From positions 62,001-126,000 of the forward strand of contig CAJXSD010000003.1 of assembly GCA_913060475.1 (NCBI GenBank): a DNA stretch of 64,000 bases, given 5' to 3'. The translations under genes were made by a program, and so were the position numbers. Positions 9,674 to 18,465 of this stretch are shown piece by piece (the first letter of the stretch is position 1; every line of letters starts with the position of its first letter). The stretch comes from an uncultured Paracoccaceae bacterium. GTDB taxonomy: Bacteria; Pseudomonadota; Alphaproteobacteria; Rhodobacterales; Rhodobacteraceae. The notes below the pieces were generated by a model. The model saw nothing but the letters and a program-made list of their open reading frames with translations, ran no database searches and was not told the DNA's origin.

Positions 9674-11041
9674 CTAACCGGCCCCGAATACATCCCCGAC
9701 AAAGGTCGTTAAATCCCCCAGTCGCCCCAAATTGATTCCCTCAATCTTCACGTCTTTACCGCCTTGCGGGCCAAAAGCATTTGCAAACCCCAGCTTTTGC
9801 GCTTCTTTTAGGCGGTTTTCCATCTGTGAAACGGGTCTCAGCGCCCCTGATAGGCTAATTTCACCGAAAATAACAGTGTCGGTTGGAATAATCACATCCT
9901 CGCGCGCGGACAGTAGCGCGGCCGCCACAGCCAGATCAGCGGCCGGTTCATTGACTTTCATCCCGCCGGCGACGTTTAGATAGACATCTAATCCTGCAAA
10001 TGGGATGGCGCAGCGCGCCTCAAGCACGGCCAAGATCATGGACAACCGGCCACTGTCCCACCCCACAACGGTGCGGCGCGGTTGGCTGAGCGAACTGGGC
10101 GCGACCAAGGCCTGAAATTCCACCAAAACGGGGCGCGTGCCCTCGATCCCGGCAAAAACCACAGACCCTGCACTGGGCGTGCCGCGATCGGACAAAAACA
10201 GGGCGGATGGGTTTGTCACTTCAACCAAACCACCGCCAGACATTTCAAACACACCGATTTCATCGGCCGCACCAAATCGGTTTTTGACAGATCGCAAAAT
10301 GCGGAATTGATGGCCGCGTTCGCCTTCGAAATACAAAACCGTATCGACCATGTGTTCCACAACGCGGGGGCCTGCGATTTGACCGTCTTTGGTGACATGG
10401 CCCACCATGATGACCGACACGCCGTTGCGTTTGGCAAATGTGGTCAATTCATGGGCTGCGGCGCGCACTTGGCTGACGCTGCCCGGGGCGCTGTCGACCG
10501 TATCCGCCCACATCGTTTGGATCGAATCGATAATAACCAGATCGGGTTTTTCCGCCTCAAGCGTGGTCAGGATGTCGCGTAGGTTGGTTTCTGCACCCAG
10601 CTGCACGGGGGCGTCCGCCAACCCCAAACGCTGGGCCCGCATGCGCACTTGGGCGCGCGCCTCTTCGCCCGAAATATAAATCGTTTTTTGACCGGCGCGG
10701 GCAAATTGTGCGGCGGCCTGCAACAACAGCGTTGATTTCCCGATCCCCGGATCACCGCCCACCAGAATGGCCGAGGCAGGAACTAATCCGCCTCCCAAAA
10801 CGCGGTCTAATTCGTCCATGCCGCTGTTGGTGCGGGGCAATGGCGCCTCTTGCGTGCGTAGATCGCTCATTTCGATGGTTTTGCCGCGCATACCGCCGAT
10901 GCTGCCTTTTTTCGGGCCGGCGGATATCCCTTTGTCTTCGACAATGGTGTTCCATTCGCCACAGGCATCGCAGCGGCCCGACCATTTGGTCGTGACATTG
11001 CCGCAGGCTGTGCAGGAATATGATGCAGTGTTTTTCGCCAT
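9674..11041 (-). CDS. radA: DNA repair protein RadA (Sms)
   Basis: A 455-residue RadA/Sms ATPase that drives branch migration of recombination intermediates. In order: a C4 zinc finger (CTACG...CDACG, near the N-terminus), Walker A GGDPGIGKST, the RadA-specific KNRFG motif (SVKNRFGAADEIG), and a C-terminal Lon-protease-like domain (the VYLNVAGGMKVNEPAADLAVAAAL region). I use the ATG at 11041, which starts MAKNTASYSC as is usual; an in-frame TTG at 11056 would add 5 residues. First gene of radA-cvpA-purF-DUF2199. Confidence 0.96.
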   Translation of the reverse strand: MAKNTASYSCTACGNVTTKWSGRCDACGEWNTIVEDKGISAGPKKGSIGGMRGKTIEMSDLRTQEAPLPRTNSGMDELDRVLGGGLVPASAILVGGDPGIGKSTLLLQAAAQFARAGQKTIYISGEEARAQVRMRAQRLGLADAPVQLGAETNLRDILTTLEAEKPDLVIIDSIQTMWADTVDSAPGSVSQVRAAAHELTTFAKRNGVSVIMVGHVTKDGQIAGPRVVEHMVDTVLYFEGERGHQFRILRSVKNRFGAADEIGVFEMSGGGLVEVTNPSALFLSDRGTPSAGSVVFAGIEGTRPVLVEFQALVAPSSLSQPRRTVVGWDSGRLSMILAVLEARCAIPFAGLDVYLNVAGGMKVNEPAADLAVAAALLSAREDVIIPTDTVIFGEISLSGALRPVSQMENRLKEAQKLGFANAFGPQGGKDVKIEGINLGRLGDLTTFVGDVFGAG

Positions 11042-11083
11042 GCCCCTAAGTGCCAAAGCCTGAGCGCGCTGACAAGGTGGTTT

Positions 11084-11524
11084 TCACGACTTGGGCCGTT
11101 TTATTAGTGTCAAGACCATAGACAGGAACACGCACAGTGTAAAAACATATAATCCCCAGCGGGTTTCGATGTGCCCGACACCCACGCCTTTGGCAATGAC
11201 GATATAAAGGGAAATCAGAAAAATATCGGCCATGGCCAAGCGGGACATGAACCACGCCACAGGCGCGCCCAGTATGTCGCGACCCATCACAAGGGACGCC
11301 AACCCAAGCGCTGTTTTGACGTAGGGCGCACAGATTGCCAAGACCGCAATCAAAACCCCCAAAATCGGATCACTGCCCAACAGTGCCATGACCCCCGACA
11401 GGATGGAAATGCTGTCTTGTCCAAACCATGGCAACAGCCCCGCCGTTAATATCGGTGCGACCCACGCCACAGGATAAAGTGCCAAGAGCGCCACATGCGC
11501 CGCGATCAATAGGCGATGGTCCAT
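11084..11524 (-). CDS. PqiA-family membrane protein (short)
   Basis: About 146 residues with four hydrophobic helices. The pattern fits paraquat-inducible protein A: an N-terminal AALYPVAWVAPILTAG helix, an SISILSGVMALL segment, and ICAPYVKTALGLASL. PqiA proteins work beside MCE or Mla-type lipid transporters. It lacks the zinc-finger part of long PqiA proteins. I choose ATG 11524 (MDHRLLIAAH), which overlaps the preceding gene by 19 bases; a downstream TTG would overlap by only 4. Last gene of the alr-mlaE-mlaF-like unit, which supports a role in envelope lipid traffic. Confidence 0.75.
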   Translation of the reverse strand: MDHRLLIAAHVALLALYPVAWVAPILTAGLLPWFGQDSISILSGVMALLGSDPILGVLIAVLAICAPYVKTALGLASLVMGRDILGAPVAWFMSRLAMADIFLISLYIVIAKGVGVGHIETRWGLYVFTLCVFLSMVLTLIKRPKS

Positions 11525-11895
11525 AATACATAGATCGCGGATGCGCATAAAATTGGCAAAACACCGCCTGCGCTGTTCCAGCGTTGCCCCATTACACCAC
11601 ATAGACTGATTGCAACGGCACAGACCCCGATCCAGGCCATCCCACCAAGGGGGCGCAAAATGGGGGCCAAGGCGAATTTGAAATCGACAAGGGCAGGATG
11701 CAAACTGGCCCCCGTCACGCCCAATAGTCCGGCCAAGGTCAACATGATGGCGATTAAACCGATCAGGCGGGCCGTACCGGTGCGGGCGCGCACAATATTC
11801 ACACCGCCCAAAACAAACAGCGCCGGATATATCAGATAATTAAGCGCAAAGAGATAGGTCACGACATAGGGGGATGGTCGCAACAGTTCGATCAT
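11506..11895 (-). CDS. Hypothetical four-helix membrane protein
   Basis: A 129-residue hydrophobic protein with about four membrane helices (near 14-35, 45-62, 80-105 and 110-128). No motif is recognised. Its ATG overlaps the MlaF-like ATPase stop by 4 bases and its end overlaps the PqiA-like gene, so it belongs to the same transcript. By position it is probably an accessory part of the lipid-type ABC system or its PqiA partner; that is inference only. Confidence 0.7.
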   Translation of the reverse strand: MIELLRPSPYVVTYLFALNYLIYPALFVLGGVNIVRARTGTARLIGLIAIMLTLAGLLGVTGASLHPALVDFKFALAPILRPLGGMAWIGVCAVAISLCGVMGQRWNSAGGVLPILCASAIYVLWTIAY

Positions 11896-12638
11896 CGAAC
11901 CGCCTCAATCGGGCCAGTGGCGCGACCGTGGATGAATTGATCAAGGTAGGGATCACCAGAATGATCCAGATCAGACACAGGGCCCGTCCATTGGATCACA
12001 CCGTCATGCAACATCGCGATATCATCGGCAATGGCGCGCACCGATGACATATCATGGGTGATTGTCATGGCGGTTGCCCCCATTTCCACCACGATTTCAC
12101 GGATTAAATCATTGATCACGCCCGACATAATCGGGTCTAGCCCGGTGGTGGGTTCGTCAAAGAATATGATTTCCGGATCGGCGGCAATGGCGCGGGCCAA
12201 TCCCACACGTTTTTGCATGCCGCCCGATAATTCGGCCGGGAATTTATCGGCGACCTCGGGCTTTAACCCGACGCGGCGCAGTTTTTCGATGGCGATGTCG
12301 CGGGCTTCGTCCTTGGGGCGTTTTAGATGCCCGCGCTGCAGGCGAAACGCCACATTTTGCCAGACGGGCAAACTGTCGAACAACGCGCCACCCTGAAACA
12401 ACATGCCAAAGCGGGCCAAAAATGTATCGCGTTCAGCGGTTTGGACGTTTTGGCCGTCAACCTTAATGGTGCCTTGGTCTGGTTTGACCAAGCCTAGCAC
12501 AGATTTTAGCGCAACAGATTTTCCAGTTCCCGAACCGCCGATAATCACCATGGATTTGCCACGTCCCACAGACAGGTTCACCCCCCGCAAAACCGCATTA
12601 GAGCCAAAGGATTTATGGACATTCTCAAGCTGTATCAT
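11892..12638 (-). CDS. MlaF-like ABC transporter ATP-binding protein
   Basis: A 248-residue ATPase starting [19 protein letters not shown]. Walker A GGSGTGKS (about 34-41), a LSGGMQKRVGLARA signature and Walker B IIFFDEPTTGLDP are all intact. The GGMQKRV form is characteristic of the MlaF/Ttg2A subfamily that powers phospholipid traffic across the periplasm. The start overlaps the MlaE-like permease by 4 bases (ATGA), which decides against a longer reading with an atypical Cys-rich N-terminus. Confidence 0.92.
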   Translation of the reverse strand: MIQLENVHKSFGSNAVLRGVNLSVGRGKSMVIIGGSGTGKSVALKSVLGLVKPDQGTIKVDGQNVQTAERDTFLARFGMLFQGGALFDSLPVWQNVAFRLQRGHLKRPKDEARDIAIEKLRRVGLKPEVADKFPAELSGGMQKRVGLARAIAADPEIIFFDEPTTGLDPIMSGVINDLIREIVVEMGATAMTITHDMSSVRAIADDIAMLHDGVIQWTGPVSDLDHSGDPYLDQFIHGRATGPIEAVR

Positions 12639-13411
12639 GTGGTAAAGAAAACTTCTGTTAAAACATAGTTGGCAGCCAAAATCAGGACCGAGGCTGAGAC
12701 AACCGCCGATTTGGTGGCCGCACCTACACCTTGGGCCCCACGGCCCGATTGCATGCCCCAATAACAGCCCATAATCGCCACGATAAAGCCAAAGGCCGCC
12801 CCCTTGGCCAAGCCGCTGAGGATATCGCCGGCCTCAAGGAAATTGACAGTATTGGTCAGATAGGCAGCGGCGTTGAAATCCAACCGATTTACGCCCACCA
12901 GATATCCGCCCAAAATGCCAATTGAATCGCCCACAGCCACCAAAACAGGCACCGCCAAAGTTGCCGCGATAACACGCGGCACGGTCAAATATTTCATCGG
13001 GTTGGTCGACAGCGTGACCAGCGCATCAATTTGTTCGGTGACCTTCATCGTGCCGATTTCGGCGGCGATCGAACTGGCCACACGGGCGGCAACCATCAGC
13101 CCACCCAAAACAGGGCCCAATTCCCGCACCATCCCGATGGCCACGATTGACGGCACCACAGCCTCGGCATTGAACCGCGCGCCGCCAGCATAGATTTGCA
13201 GCGCCAAGGCACCGCCCGTAAAAAATGCAGTCATGCCCACCACGGGCAACGACAGCCAGCCGATTTGCAACAATTGTTGACCCAATTCGCGCAGATAAAA
13301 GGGTGGTGTCACAATATGGCGCAGGGTTTCCAACGTGAACCATGCCAAGCGGCCGATCGCGGCCAGCATGTTCAAAACCCAACGGCCTATCATTGCCAAA
13401 AAATGCGTCAT
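12635..13411 (-). CDS. MlaE-like ABC transporter permease
   Basis: A 258-residue permease of the MlaE family. The conserved core is visible: [31 protein letters not shown] (around 92-122) with the EQIDAL segment after it. It pairs with the ATPase downstream. The usual third partner, a MlaD/MCE-domain protein, is absent from this cluster, so the outer-membrane link must be encoded elsewhere or be supplied by the PqiA-type neighbours. Its start overlaps alr by 4 bases. Confidence 0.93.
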   Translation of the reverse strand: MTHFLAMIGRWVLNMLAAIGRLAWFTLETLRHIVTPPFYLRELGQQLLQIGWLSLPVVGMTAFFTGGALALQIYAGGARFNAEAVVPSIVAIGMVRELGPVLGGLMVAARVASSIAAEIGTMKVTEQIDALVTLSTNPMKYLTVPRVIAATLAVPVLVAVGDSIGILGGYLVGVNRLDFNAAAYLTNTVNFLEAGDILSGLAKGAAFGFIVAIMGCYWGMQSGRGAQGVGAATKSAVVSASVLILAANYVLTEVFFTT

Positions 13412-14463
13412 GCGTGATCCATCTGTCCGGCACCCAGATAAGTGCGTTGATACCTGTTGCCCAATGAGGTCAGGATTTCATATCCTATCGTACCGGCATT
13501 ATCGGCCAAGGTATCCACCATTTGTTCACCATTGAGCAGGGTCAGAAAATCAGGCGTTTGATCCAAGGCCGTGATATCAACCCCGATTAAGTCCATGGAA
13601 ATGCGTCCAACTATGGGGCAGGGGATTGCCCCATGAAACAGGGCCGTTTGTGGCCCCATGGCACGAATAATACCATCAGCATAGCCCGCAGCAACGGTTG
13701 CAATTTTGCGCGGTGACGGGGCTGTCCATGTGTTTGAATACCCAACCGTTTCGCCAGTATCGACATCGCGGATCTGAATGACCGGAATATCCAGCCGCAC
13801 AACTGGTTTCGCCGCACTAAAGGGAAATCCGCCATAAAGTCCAATACCAGGTCGGGTCAGATCAAAATGATATTTCGGACCCAGTAAAATGCCGCCTGTC
13901 GCGGCCAGCGATTTGATGCAGTTTACCCCTGCGGTCATATCGCGAAATGCGGCCAGCTGGCGTTCGTTCATGTCATGGGATGGGTCATCGGAACAGGCCA
14001 GATGGGACATGATCATTTGTGGCCCAAGGCGCAGCGCAATATCGCGGACGGCCGCCCATTCTGCAGGCTCCATCCCTAGACGATTCATACCTGTGTCCAG
14101 TTGGATGCCAAAGCTGTGATGCGGCAGACGTTCGGCATGACGGATCAGCTGATCCACCGAATTTACAAGGGGGATCAGATCGTGATCTTGGATCAATGGG
14201 GTGTCTGTTTCCATATGGCCCGAAAACACCATAATTTCGGGGCCTGGGCCCAAGGCACGGCGGATTGCCACACCCTCTTCGGCGGCGGCCACAAAAAATT
14301 TGCGAACGCCAATCGCAGCCAAGGCAGGGGCCACGCGATCGGCGTTTAGTCCATAGGAATTTGCCTTGACCACGGCCGCAGTTTCACCCGCCGTTTTCGC
14401 GTCAAGCGCGCGCCAGTTGTCGCAAATTGCGTCCAGATCGATTGTGAGATGCGCTGTTGTCAT
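13408..14463 (-). CDS. alr: Alanine racemase
   Basis: A 351-residue PLP enzyme that interconverts L- and D-alanine for peptidoglycan. The PLP lysine is Lys33 in VVKANSYGL, slightly altered from the common KANAYG. The C-terminal domain has AAGYADGI and [12 protein letters not shown], both standard for alr. It is the first gene of a coupled run alr-mlaE-mlaF-membrane protein-pqiA. Upstream, to dnaB, lie 132 bases with a strong GC hairpin (14533-14550) and a copy of the repeated 3' element. Confidence 0.95.
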   Translation of the reverse strand: MTTAHLTIDLDAICDNWRALDAKTAGETAAVVKANSYGLNADRVAPALAAIGVRKFFVAAAEEGVAIRRALGPGPEIMVFSGHMETDTPLIQDHDLIPLVNSVDQLIRHAERLPHHSFGIQLDTGMNRLGMEPAEWAAVRDIALRLGPQMIMSHLACSDDPSHDMNERQLAAFRDMTAGVNCIKSLAATGGILLGPKYHFDLTRPGIGLYGGFPFSAAKPVVRLDIPVIQIRDVDTGETVGYSNTWTAPSPRKIATVAAGYADGIIRAMGPQTALFHGAIPCPIVGRISMDLIGVDITALDQTPDFLTLLNGEQMVDTLADNAGTIGYEILTSLGNRYQRTYLGAGQMDHA

Positions 14464-14551
14464 ACCCCCTGTTTTGACATGCTGTGTATAAAGGTCAAGG
14501 GGCTAGTGCGCAAAATTGAGTTTAATAAAGAGTGGGGGGCGTTGCCCCCAC

Positions 14552-14593
14552 CGCCTGGGGCGGTTCCCCCAGAGTATTTTTGCAAAACTGAAA
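14552..14593 (-). repeat. Repeated 3' element, copy 1 (downstream of dnaB)
   Basis: On the plus strand it reads GC-rich arm, then GAGTATTTTTGCAAAA and CTGAAA. It lies just after the dnaB stop (14596-14598). The same core recurs after pyrC (18432-18465) and eno (52459-52492), in the same orientation relative to the gene it follows. It holds the near-palindrome TTTTGCAAAA, and a GC hairpin lies beside it (14533-14550). A terminator or RNA-processing role is likely but not shown. Confidence 0.65.
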
Positions 14594-14595
14594 GA

Positions 14596-16083
14596 TCAGT
14601 ATTCGTCTTGTTGTTGCCAAGGTTTGATGAGGTTGCCAAAGCGGGTGAAGCGGCCTTCGAAGGAGAGATCGACGGTGCCGATGGGGCCGTGGCGTTGTTT
14701 GCCGATGATCACTTCGGCGCGGCCATGGAGGCGGTCCATTTCCTCTTGCCATTTGGCCATTTTTTCCAGGTCATGATCGCCGGGTTTTTCGCGTTCTTTG
14801 TAGTATTCTTCGCGGAAGACGAACATCACAACGTCGGCGTCCTGTTCGATTGAGCCGGATTCGCGCAGGTCAGAGAGTTGTGGTCGTTTATCTTCGCGAT
14901 TTTCGACCTGACGGCTGAGCTGGGAGAGCGCGATCACGGGGATATTCAGTTCTTTGGCAATTGCTTTCATGCCTTGGGTGATTTCTGAAACTTCGTTTAC
15001 GCGGCTATCCTTGGCGGAGGCCGGGCGGACAAGTTGGAGGTAGTCGATGATGAGCACATCAAGCCCATGGGTGCGTTTTAGGCGTCGTGCGCGCGCGGCC
15101 AGCTGGGAAATGGGCAGGGCAGGGGTGTCGTCGATATAAAGCGGGCAGCTTTCGAGGGATTTTGCAGCCTCGACAAAGCGGCGGAATTCGGTTTCGGTCA
15201 TGTCCCCTTTGCGGATTTGTTCGGAAGGGACCTCGGCCGCTTCGGAGAGGATCCGCGCGGCGAGTTGTTCCGCGCTCATTTCCAGAGAGTAGAAGCCGAC
15301 GACGCCGCCGTTTACCGTGCCCTCGGTTCCATCGGGTTTGGGGCCACGTTTGAAGGCCTTGGCGATGTTAAAGGCGATATTCGTTGCAAGGGATGTTTTC
15401 CCCATTGAAGGACGGCCCGCCAAAATGATGAGGTCTGATGGATGCAGACCCCCCATTTTTTTATCCAGATCCACCAGGCCGGTGGAAATTCCGGCCAAGC
15501 CGCCATCGCGTTGATAGGCCGCGTTTGCCGTGTCTACGGCCGAGGTGACCGCGCGCAGGAACGATTGGAACCCGCTGTCGGCCTGTCCCTGTTCGCCCAG
15601 TTTATAAAGCGCCTGTTCGGCTGCGATGATTTGTTCTTTGGGTTCTTGGTCAACCTCCATTTTTTGGGCGCGGGTGGCGATATCCTGGCCCAAGCGTATC
15701 AGTTCGCGCCGGACGGCCAAATCATAGATCAGTTGGGCGTAATCACGCACGGCAAAGCCTGCAATGGCAGATCCTGCAAGTCGCGCCAGATAGGCCGCGC
15801 CGCCAAGTTCCTTTAGGCCCTCATCCTCTTGTAGGAAGGTTGAGAGTGTTACGGGGGAGGCCAAATTGTTTTTGGCAATGCGTGCCGCGGCCACATCATA
15901 AATGCGCGCATGCACGGGTTCATAGAAATGTTCAGATCGGATGATCGATGCGACACGGTCGTAGACTTCGTTATTTGTGAGGATCGCCCCCAGCAATTGC
16001 TGCTCTGCCTCGATGGAGTGAGGCATGGTGTCTGGCATTTGGATGTCTGCGCCGGTTGGATTGATCGCTGCTAGCTGATTCAT
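14596..16083 (-). CDS. dnaB: Replicative DNA helicase
   Basis: A 495-residue hexameric 5'-3' helicase of the replication fork. The N-terminal DnaB domain begins at MPHSIEAEQQLLGAIL (about residues 20-35). The RecA-like domain has Walker A AGRPSMGKTS, Walker B VLIIDYLQL and the SQLSRQVENR segment with the arginine finger region. I choose ATG 16083 (MNQLAAINPT), preceded by AAGGGGC; an upstream ATG at 16125 has no such site. Followed by copy 1 of the repeated 3' element. G-ending codons seem more frequent here than in alr next door, seen by eye only. Confidence 0.97.
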   Translation of the reverse strand: MNQLAAINPTGADIQMPDTMPHSIEAEQQLLGAILTNNEVYDRVASIIRSEHFYEPVHARIYDVAAARIAKNNLASPVTLSTFLQEDEGLKELGGAAYLARLAGSAIAGFAVRDYAQLIYDLAVRRELIRLGQDIATRAQKMEVDQEPKEQIIAAEQALYKLGEQGQADSGFQSFLRAVTSAVDTANAAYQRDGGLAGISTGLVDLDKKMGGLHPSDLIILAGRPSMGKTSLATNIAFNIAKAFKRGPKPDGTEGTVNGGVVGFYSLEMSAEQLAARILSEAAEVPSEQIRKGDMTETEFRRFVEAAKSLESCPLYIDDTPALPISQLAARARRLKRTHGLDVLIIDYLQLVRPASAKDSRVNEVSEITQGMKAIAKELNIPVIALSQLSRQVENREDKRPQLSDLRESGSIEQDADVVMFVFREEYYKEREKPGDHDLEKMAKWQEEMDRLHGRAEVIIGKQRHGPIGTVDLSFEGRFTRFGNLIKPWQQQDEY

Positions 16084-16380
16084 TTTTGCCCCTTGTGTCG
16101 TCGTGCACGGTTTTAGCCAAGTCAAGGAATAGGCGCAAACTGTATAAGTCTGTGGATAACTTGGTGATAAGAAAGCATAGCATATTTGGTGTCCGAGCCC
16201 AATATAAATCTATATTTTGATGGAATTCCCGGTTGAGTTGTTGGCGATATTTTGCAAATCTGAAAACACGCATTGCGAGAAAATTGTTATTCCACACTGC
16301 ATATAATTGATATCCGGTGTGCGGAGTTGACGATAATTCAGCCATTGGGCTGAGCGAATTTTGATAAGGGGAGATTTTAA
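16084..16380. other. Divergent intergenic region, dnaB / ankyrin-repeat gene
   Basis: 297 bases, AT-rich, no gene that I can support. It must hold the dnaB promoter on the minus strand and the promoter of the ankyrin gene on the plus strand. The ribosome site AAGGGGAG ends 8 bases before the GTG at 16381. I see no clear dyad or tRNA. Confidence 0.4.
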
Positions 16381-17652
16381 GTGATTGATATTGAGATATC
16401 TTTGCCACCTGAATTGCGGGACGTATTGAACAATCGCGGTTATTTTTCAGCCGATGACATCGTTCGGGATCTGAGCGTCAAAGTGTTGCACATCGTTCGG
16501 CCAGATTTGATCGGGATAGAAGATATGATGCATCTGACTGCAGCAGATCAAGAGGTGGTTGCCACAGTCGTTTCAAAAACAAAGAGAGCCGATATATTTT
16601 CAGGGCTTGGAACCCATATTGAGCATTTTGGAGGGCTTGATCTTGCCTTGGATTTTGTCGCCTTGCAGATTTCAATGTCTATGACCACGCCTGACGATGA
16701 AATGCTGTCCCTGTTAGAGCAAGAGGAAGTAGACTATGACACCCCTGAATTCAAATTGAAACTGTTGCAGGATCAATTTAATTCAACGTTCCAAATGTGT
16801 GGGACGAACATACAAACCATGGAAATGTTTTGCGACGATCCTGTGGTCGCAGAGGAATATCGTCAGAAAAACCGAGATCTTATTGCAGAAATCAAATCGA
16901 TCGGAACCGTTGAAAATCTGTTGGAAAAGTGCGGAGGACCGGATCAAGCGCTGGGTTTTTTGATGTCTCGGATATCGATGTGTCTGCCACCGTTTGACCC
17001 GCAGCCCAGAATTTATGAGGCCATCAACGAGGGCGACATAGAAACCCTAAGAGAATCACTAAAGCATGAGGACGTGAACCAGCGTCATGGCAAATTTGAT
17101 ACAACCCCGCTTTACGCGGCAATAACGAGCGTTGAGGCGTCGTTTGATATCATGAACCTATTGCTTGATCATGGGGCTGATCCAAACTTAGGATTGACCG
17201 AGACGAATGTTGTGCACGGATTTGGCTTTGGTTATTTTCAAGAGGATCAAACCGATGCAGTCGCCCAAGTGGTGCAGCGTTGTGTGAATTTGGGGGCCGA
17301 TTTGGAACAATGTTCAGATCGTTTGCAATGGACCCCGCTGATGACAGCGATTTATGAAATGAATATGGCTGCAATGGTGGCATTGTTGCGGGCAGGGGCC
17401 GACCCAAATGCCCGCGCCGGAGATAGTACGGGGGCGGTGAGCGATGGAAAGAATTGTTTGGAAATGGCATTTTCGCCTGAATTTGTAAAAGTGTTGTTGG
17501 AATTTGGGGCAGACCCTGCGGCCAAAAATGCGACCGGACGATCTGCGATTGATTACATGACATCGCAGATGGTGCAGGCAACATCCCAAGACTATCGCGA
17601 CACATGTTCAAAGAGTTTGGATCTGATGTTGCGGTCGCAGCGCCGGCATTAG
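16381..17652 (+). CDS. Ankyrin-repeat protein with duplicated N-terminal segment
   Basis: A 423-residue protein with a GTG start supported by AAGGGGAG 8 bases upstream. The C-terminal half has ankyrin units: about 209-235, 240-272 (LLLDHGADPN), 290-310 (degenerate), 316-345 (LLRAGADPN) and 355-385 (LLEFGADPA). The N-terminal half is not recognised, but contains an internal repeat: residues about 74-100 and 173-200 share a pattern of Gly-Thr, GG-x-D-x-A-L, Phe and ISM. No signal peptide or membrane helix, so probably cytosolic and protein-binding. It is alone on its strand between dnaB and pyrE, as an accessory insertion would be. Confidence 0.85.
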   Translation: MIDIEISLPPELRDVLNNRGYFSADDIVRDLSVKVLHIVRPDLIGIEDMMHLTAADQEVVATVVSKTKRADIFSGLGTHIEHFGGLDLALDFVALQISMSMTTPDDEMLSLLEQEEVDYDTPEFKLKLLQDQFNSTFQMCGTNIQTMEMFCDDPVVAEEYRQKNRDLIAEIKSIGTVENLLEKCGGPDQALGFLMSRISMCLPPFDPQPRIYEAINEGDIETLRESLKHEDVNQRHGKFDTTPLYAAITSVEASFDIMNLLLDHGADPNLGLTETNVVHGFGFGYFQEDQTDAVAQVVQRCVNLGADLEQCSDRLQWTPLMTAIYEMNMAAMVALLRAGADPNARAGDSTGAVSDGKNCLEMAFSPEFVKVLLEFGADPAAKNATGRSAIDYMTSQMVQATSQDYRDTCSKSLDLMLRSQRRH

Positions 17653-17663
17653 AACAATAGGTC

Positions 17664-17698
17664 ACGGTGTCCCAGTTGCAATTTTATCGGGACACCGT
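17664..17698. terminator. Perfect 10-bp hairpin between convergent genes
   Basis: ACGGTGTCCC (17664-17673) and GGGACACCGT (17689-17698) form a 10-bp perfect stem around a 15-base AT-rich loop. It lies between the ankyrin gene stop and the pyrE stop, a place where a shared terminator is expected. No clean T-tract follows on either strand, so it may act as an mRNA 3' stabiliser or a weak bidirectional terminator. Confidence 0.6.
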
Positions 17699-17706
17699 CT
17701 GACGTG

Positions 17707-18390
17707 TTACACGCGGTTTTTGTTGGCCTCTTGCCAGTCGCGCGGTGCGTTAAGGAATGTTTCGACCTCGGCCAGAGTATCCGTGTCAAAGCTGCCTTGG
17801 GCCTTGGCCTCGGCCAGAACGTCCCACCATGTGCATAAAGAGTGCAGGGTAACGCCATGATCGCCCAGAGTTTTTTCGGTTTCTGGGAAAATTCCGTAGT
17901 AAAATATGACCGCCGTATGGGCGCAGGTTGCACCTGTTTCGCGGATGGCGTCCACAAAGGACAGTTTCGATCCGCCGTCTGTTGTCAGATCCTCGACCAG
18001 AAGCACCCGCTGGCCTTCGGACATTGCGCCTTCTATCCGGGCGTTGCGCCCGTAACCTTTGGGTTTTTTGCGCACATATGTCATGGGCAATGCCATGCGT
18101 TCGGCAACAAAGGCGGCAAAGGGGATCCCAGCGGTTTCGCCGCCTGCGATGTTGTCGAATGCCTCAAATCCTGCGTTGCGCATGACGGTGACGGTTAGAA
18201 AATCCATCAAAGTCGCGCGGATGCGCGGATAGCTGATCAGTTTGCGGCAATCGATATAGGTGGGGCTGGGCAGGCCTGAGGCCAGTTTGAAGGGGTCGCG
18301 CGCATTAAAATGAACGGCTTGGATTTCCAAAAGCATGCGTGCGGTCAGGCGTGCAATTTCGGTGGCGTCTGGGTAAGAGGAGGGGATCAT
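17707..18390 (-). CDS. pyrE: Orotate phosphoribosyltransferase
   Basis: A 227-residue enzyme joining orotate and PRPP to give OMP in pyrimidine synthesis. Visible motifs: [11 protein letters not shown] near the N-terminus, an [16 protein letters not shown] segment, [14 protein letters not shown] (the flexible catalytic loop) and the PRPP site [15 protein letters not shown] choose ATG 18390, preceded by AAAGGAA at 9 bases. It follows pyrC on the same strand with about 75 bases between, which hold the repeated 3' element. Confidence 0.95.
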   Translation of the reverse strand: MIPSSYPDATEIARLTARMLLEIQAVHFNARDPFKLASGLPSPTYIDCRKLISYPRIRATLMDFLTVTVMRNAGFEAFDNIAGGETAGIPFAAFVAERMALPMTYVRKKPKGYGRNARIEGAMSEGQRVLLVEDLTTDGGSKLSFVDAIRETGATCAHTAVIFYYGIFPETEKTLGDHGVTLHSLCTWWDVLAEAKAQGSFDTDTLAEVETFLNAPRDWQEANKNRV

Positions 18391-18431
18391 CGCGCTGTTC
18401 CTTTGGGTTGGGGCGAAGGCGCGGTTGGGAC

Positions 18432-18465
18432 GCCTTCGGCGAGAGTATTTTTGCAAAAATGAAAG
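18432..18465 (-). repeat. Repeated 3' element, copy 2 (downstream of pyrC)
   Basis: Plus strand GCCTTCGGCGA then GAGTATTTTTGCAAAAATGAAAG, ending right at the pyrC stop codon (18466-18468). The 12-base TTTTTGCAAAAA is a perfect palindrome here. The GC part can fold as GCCTTCGGC. Compare copies at 14552-14593 and 52459-52492. Lies between pyrC and pyrE. Confidence 0.7.
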
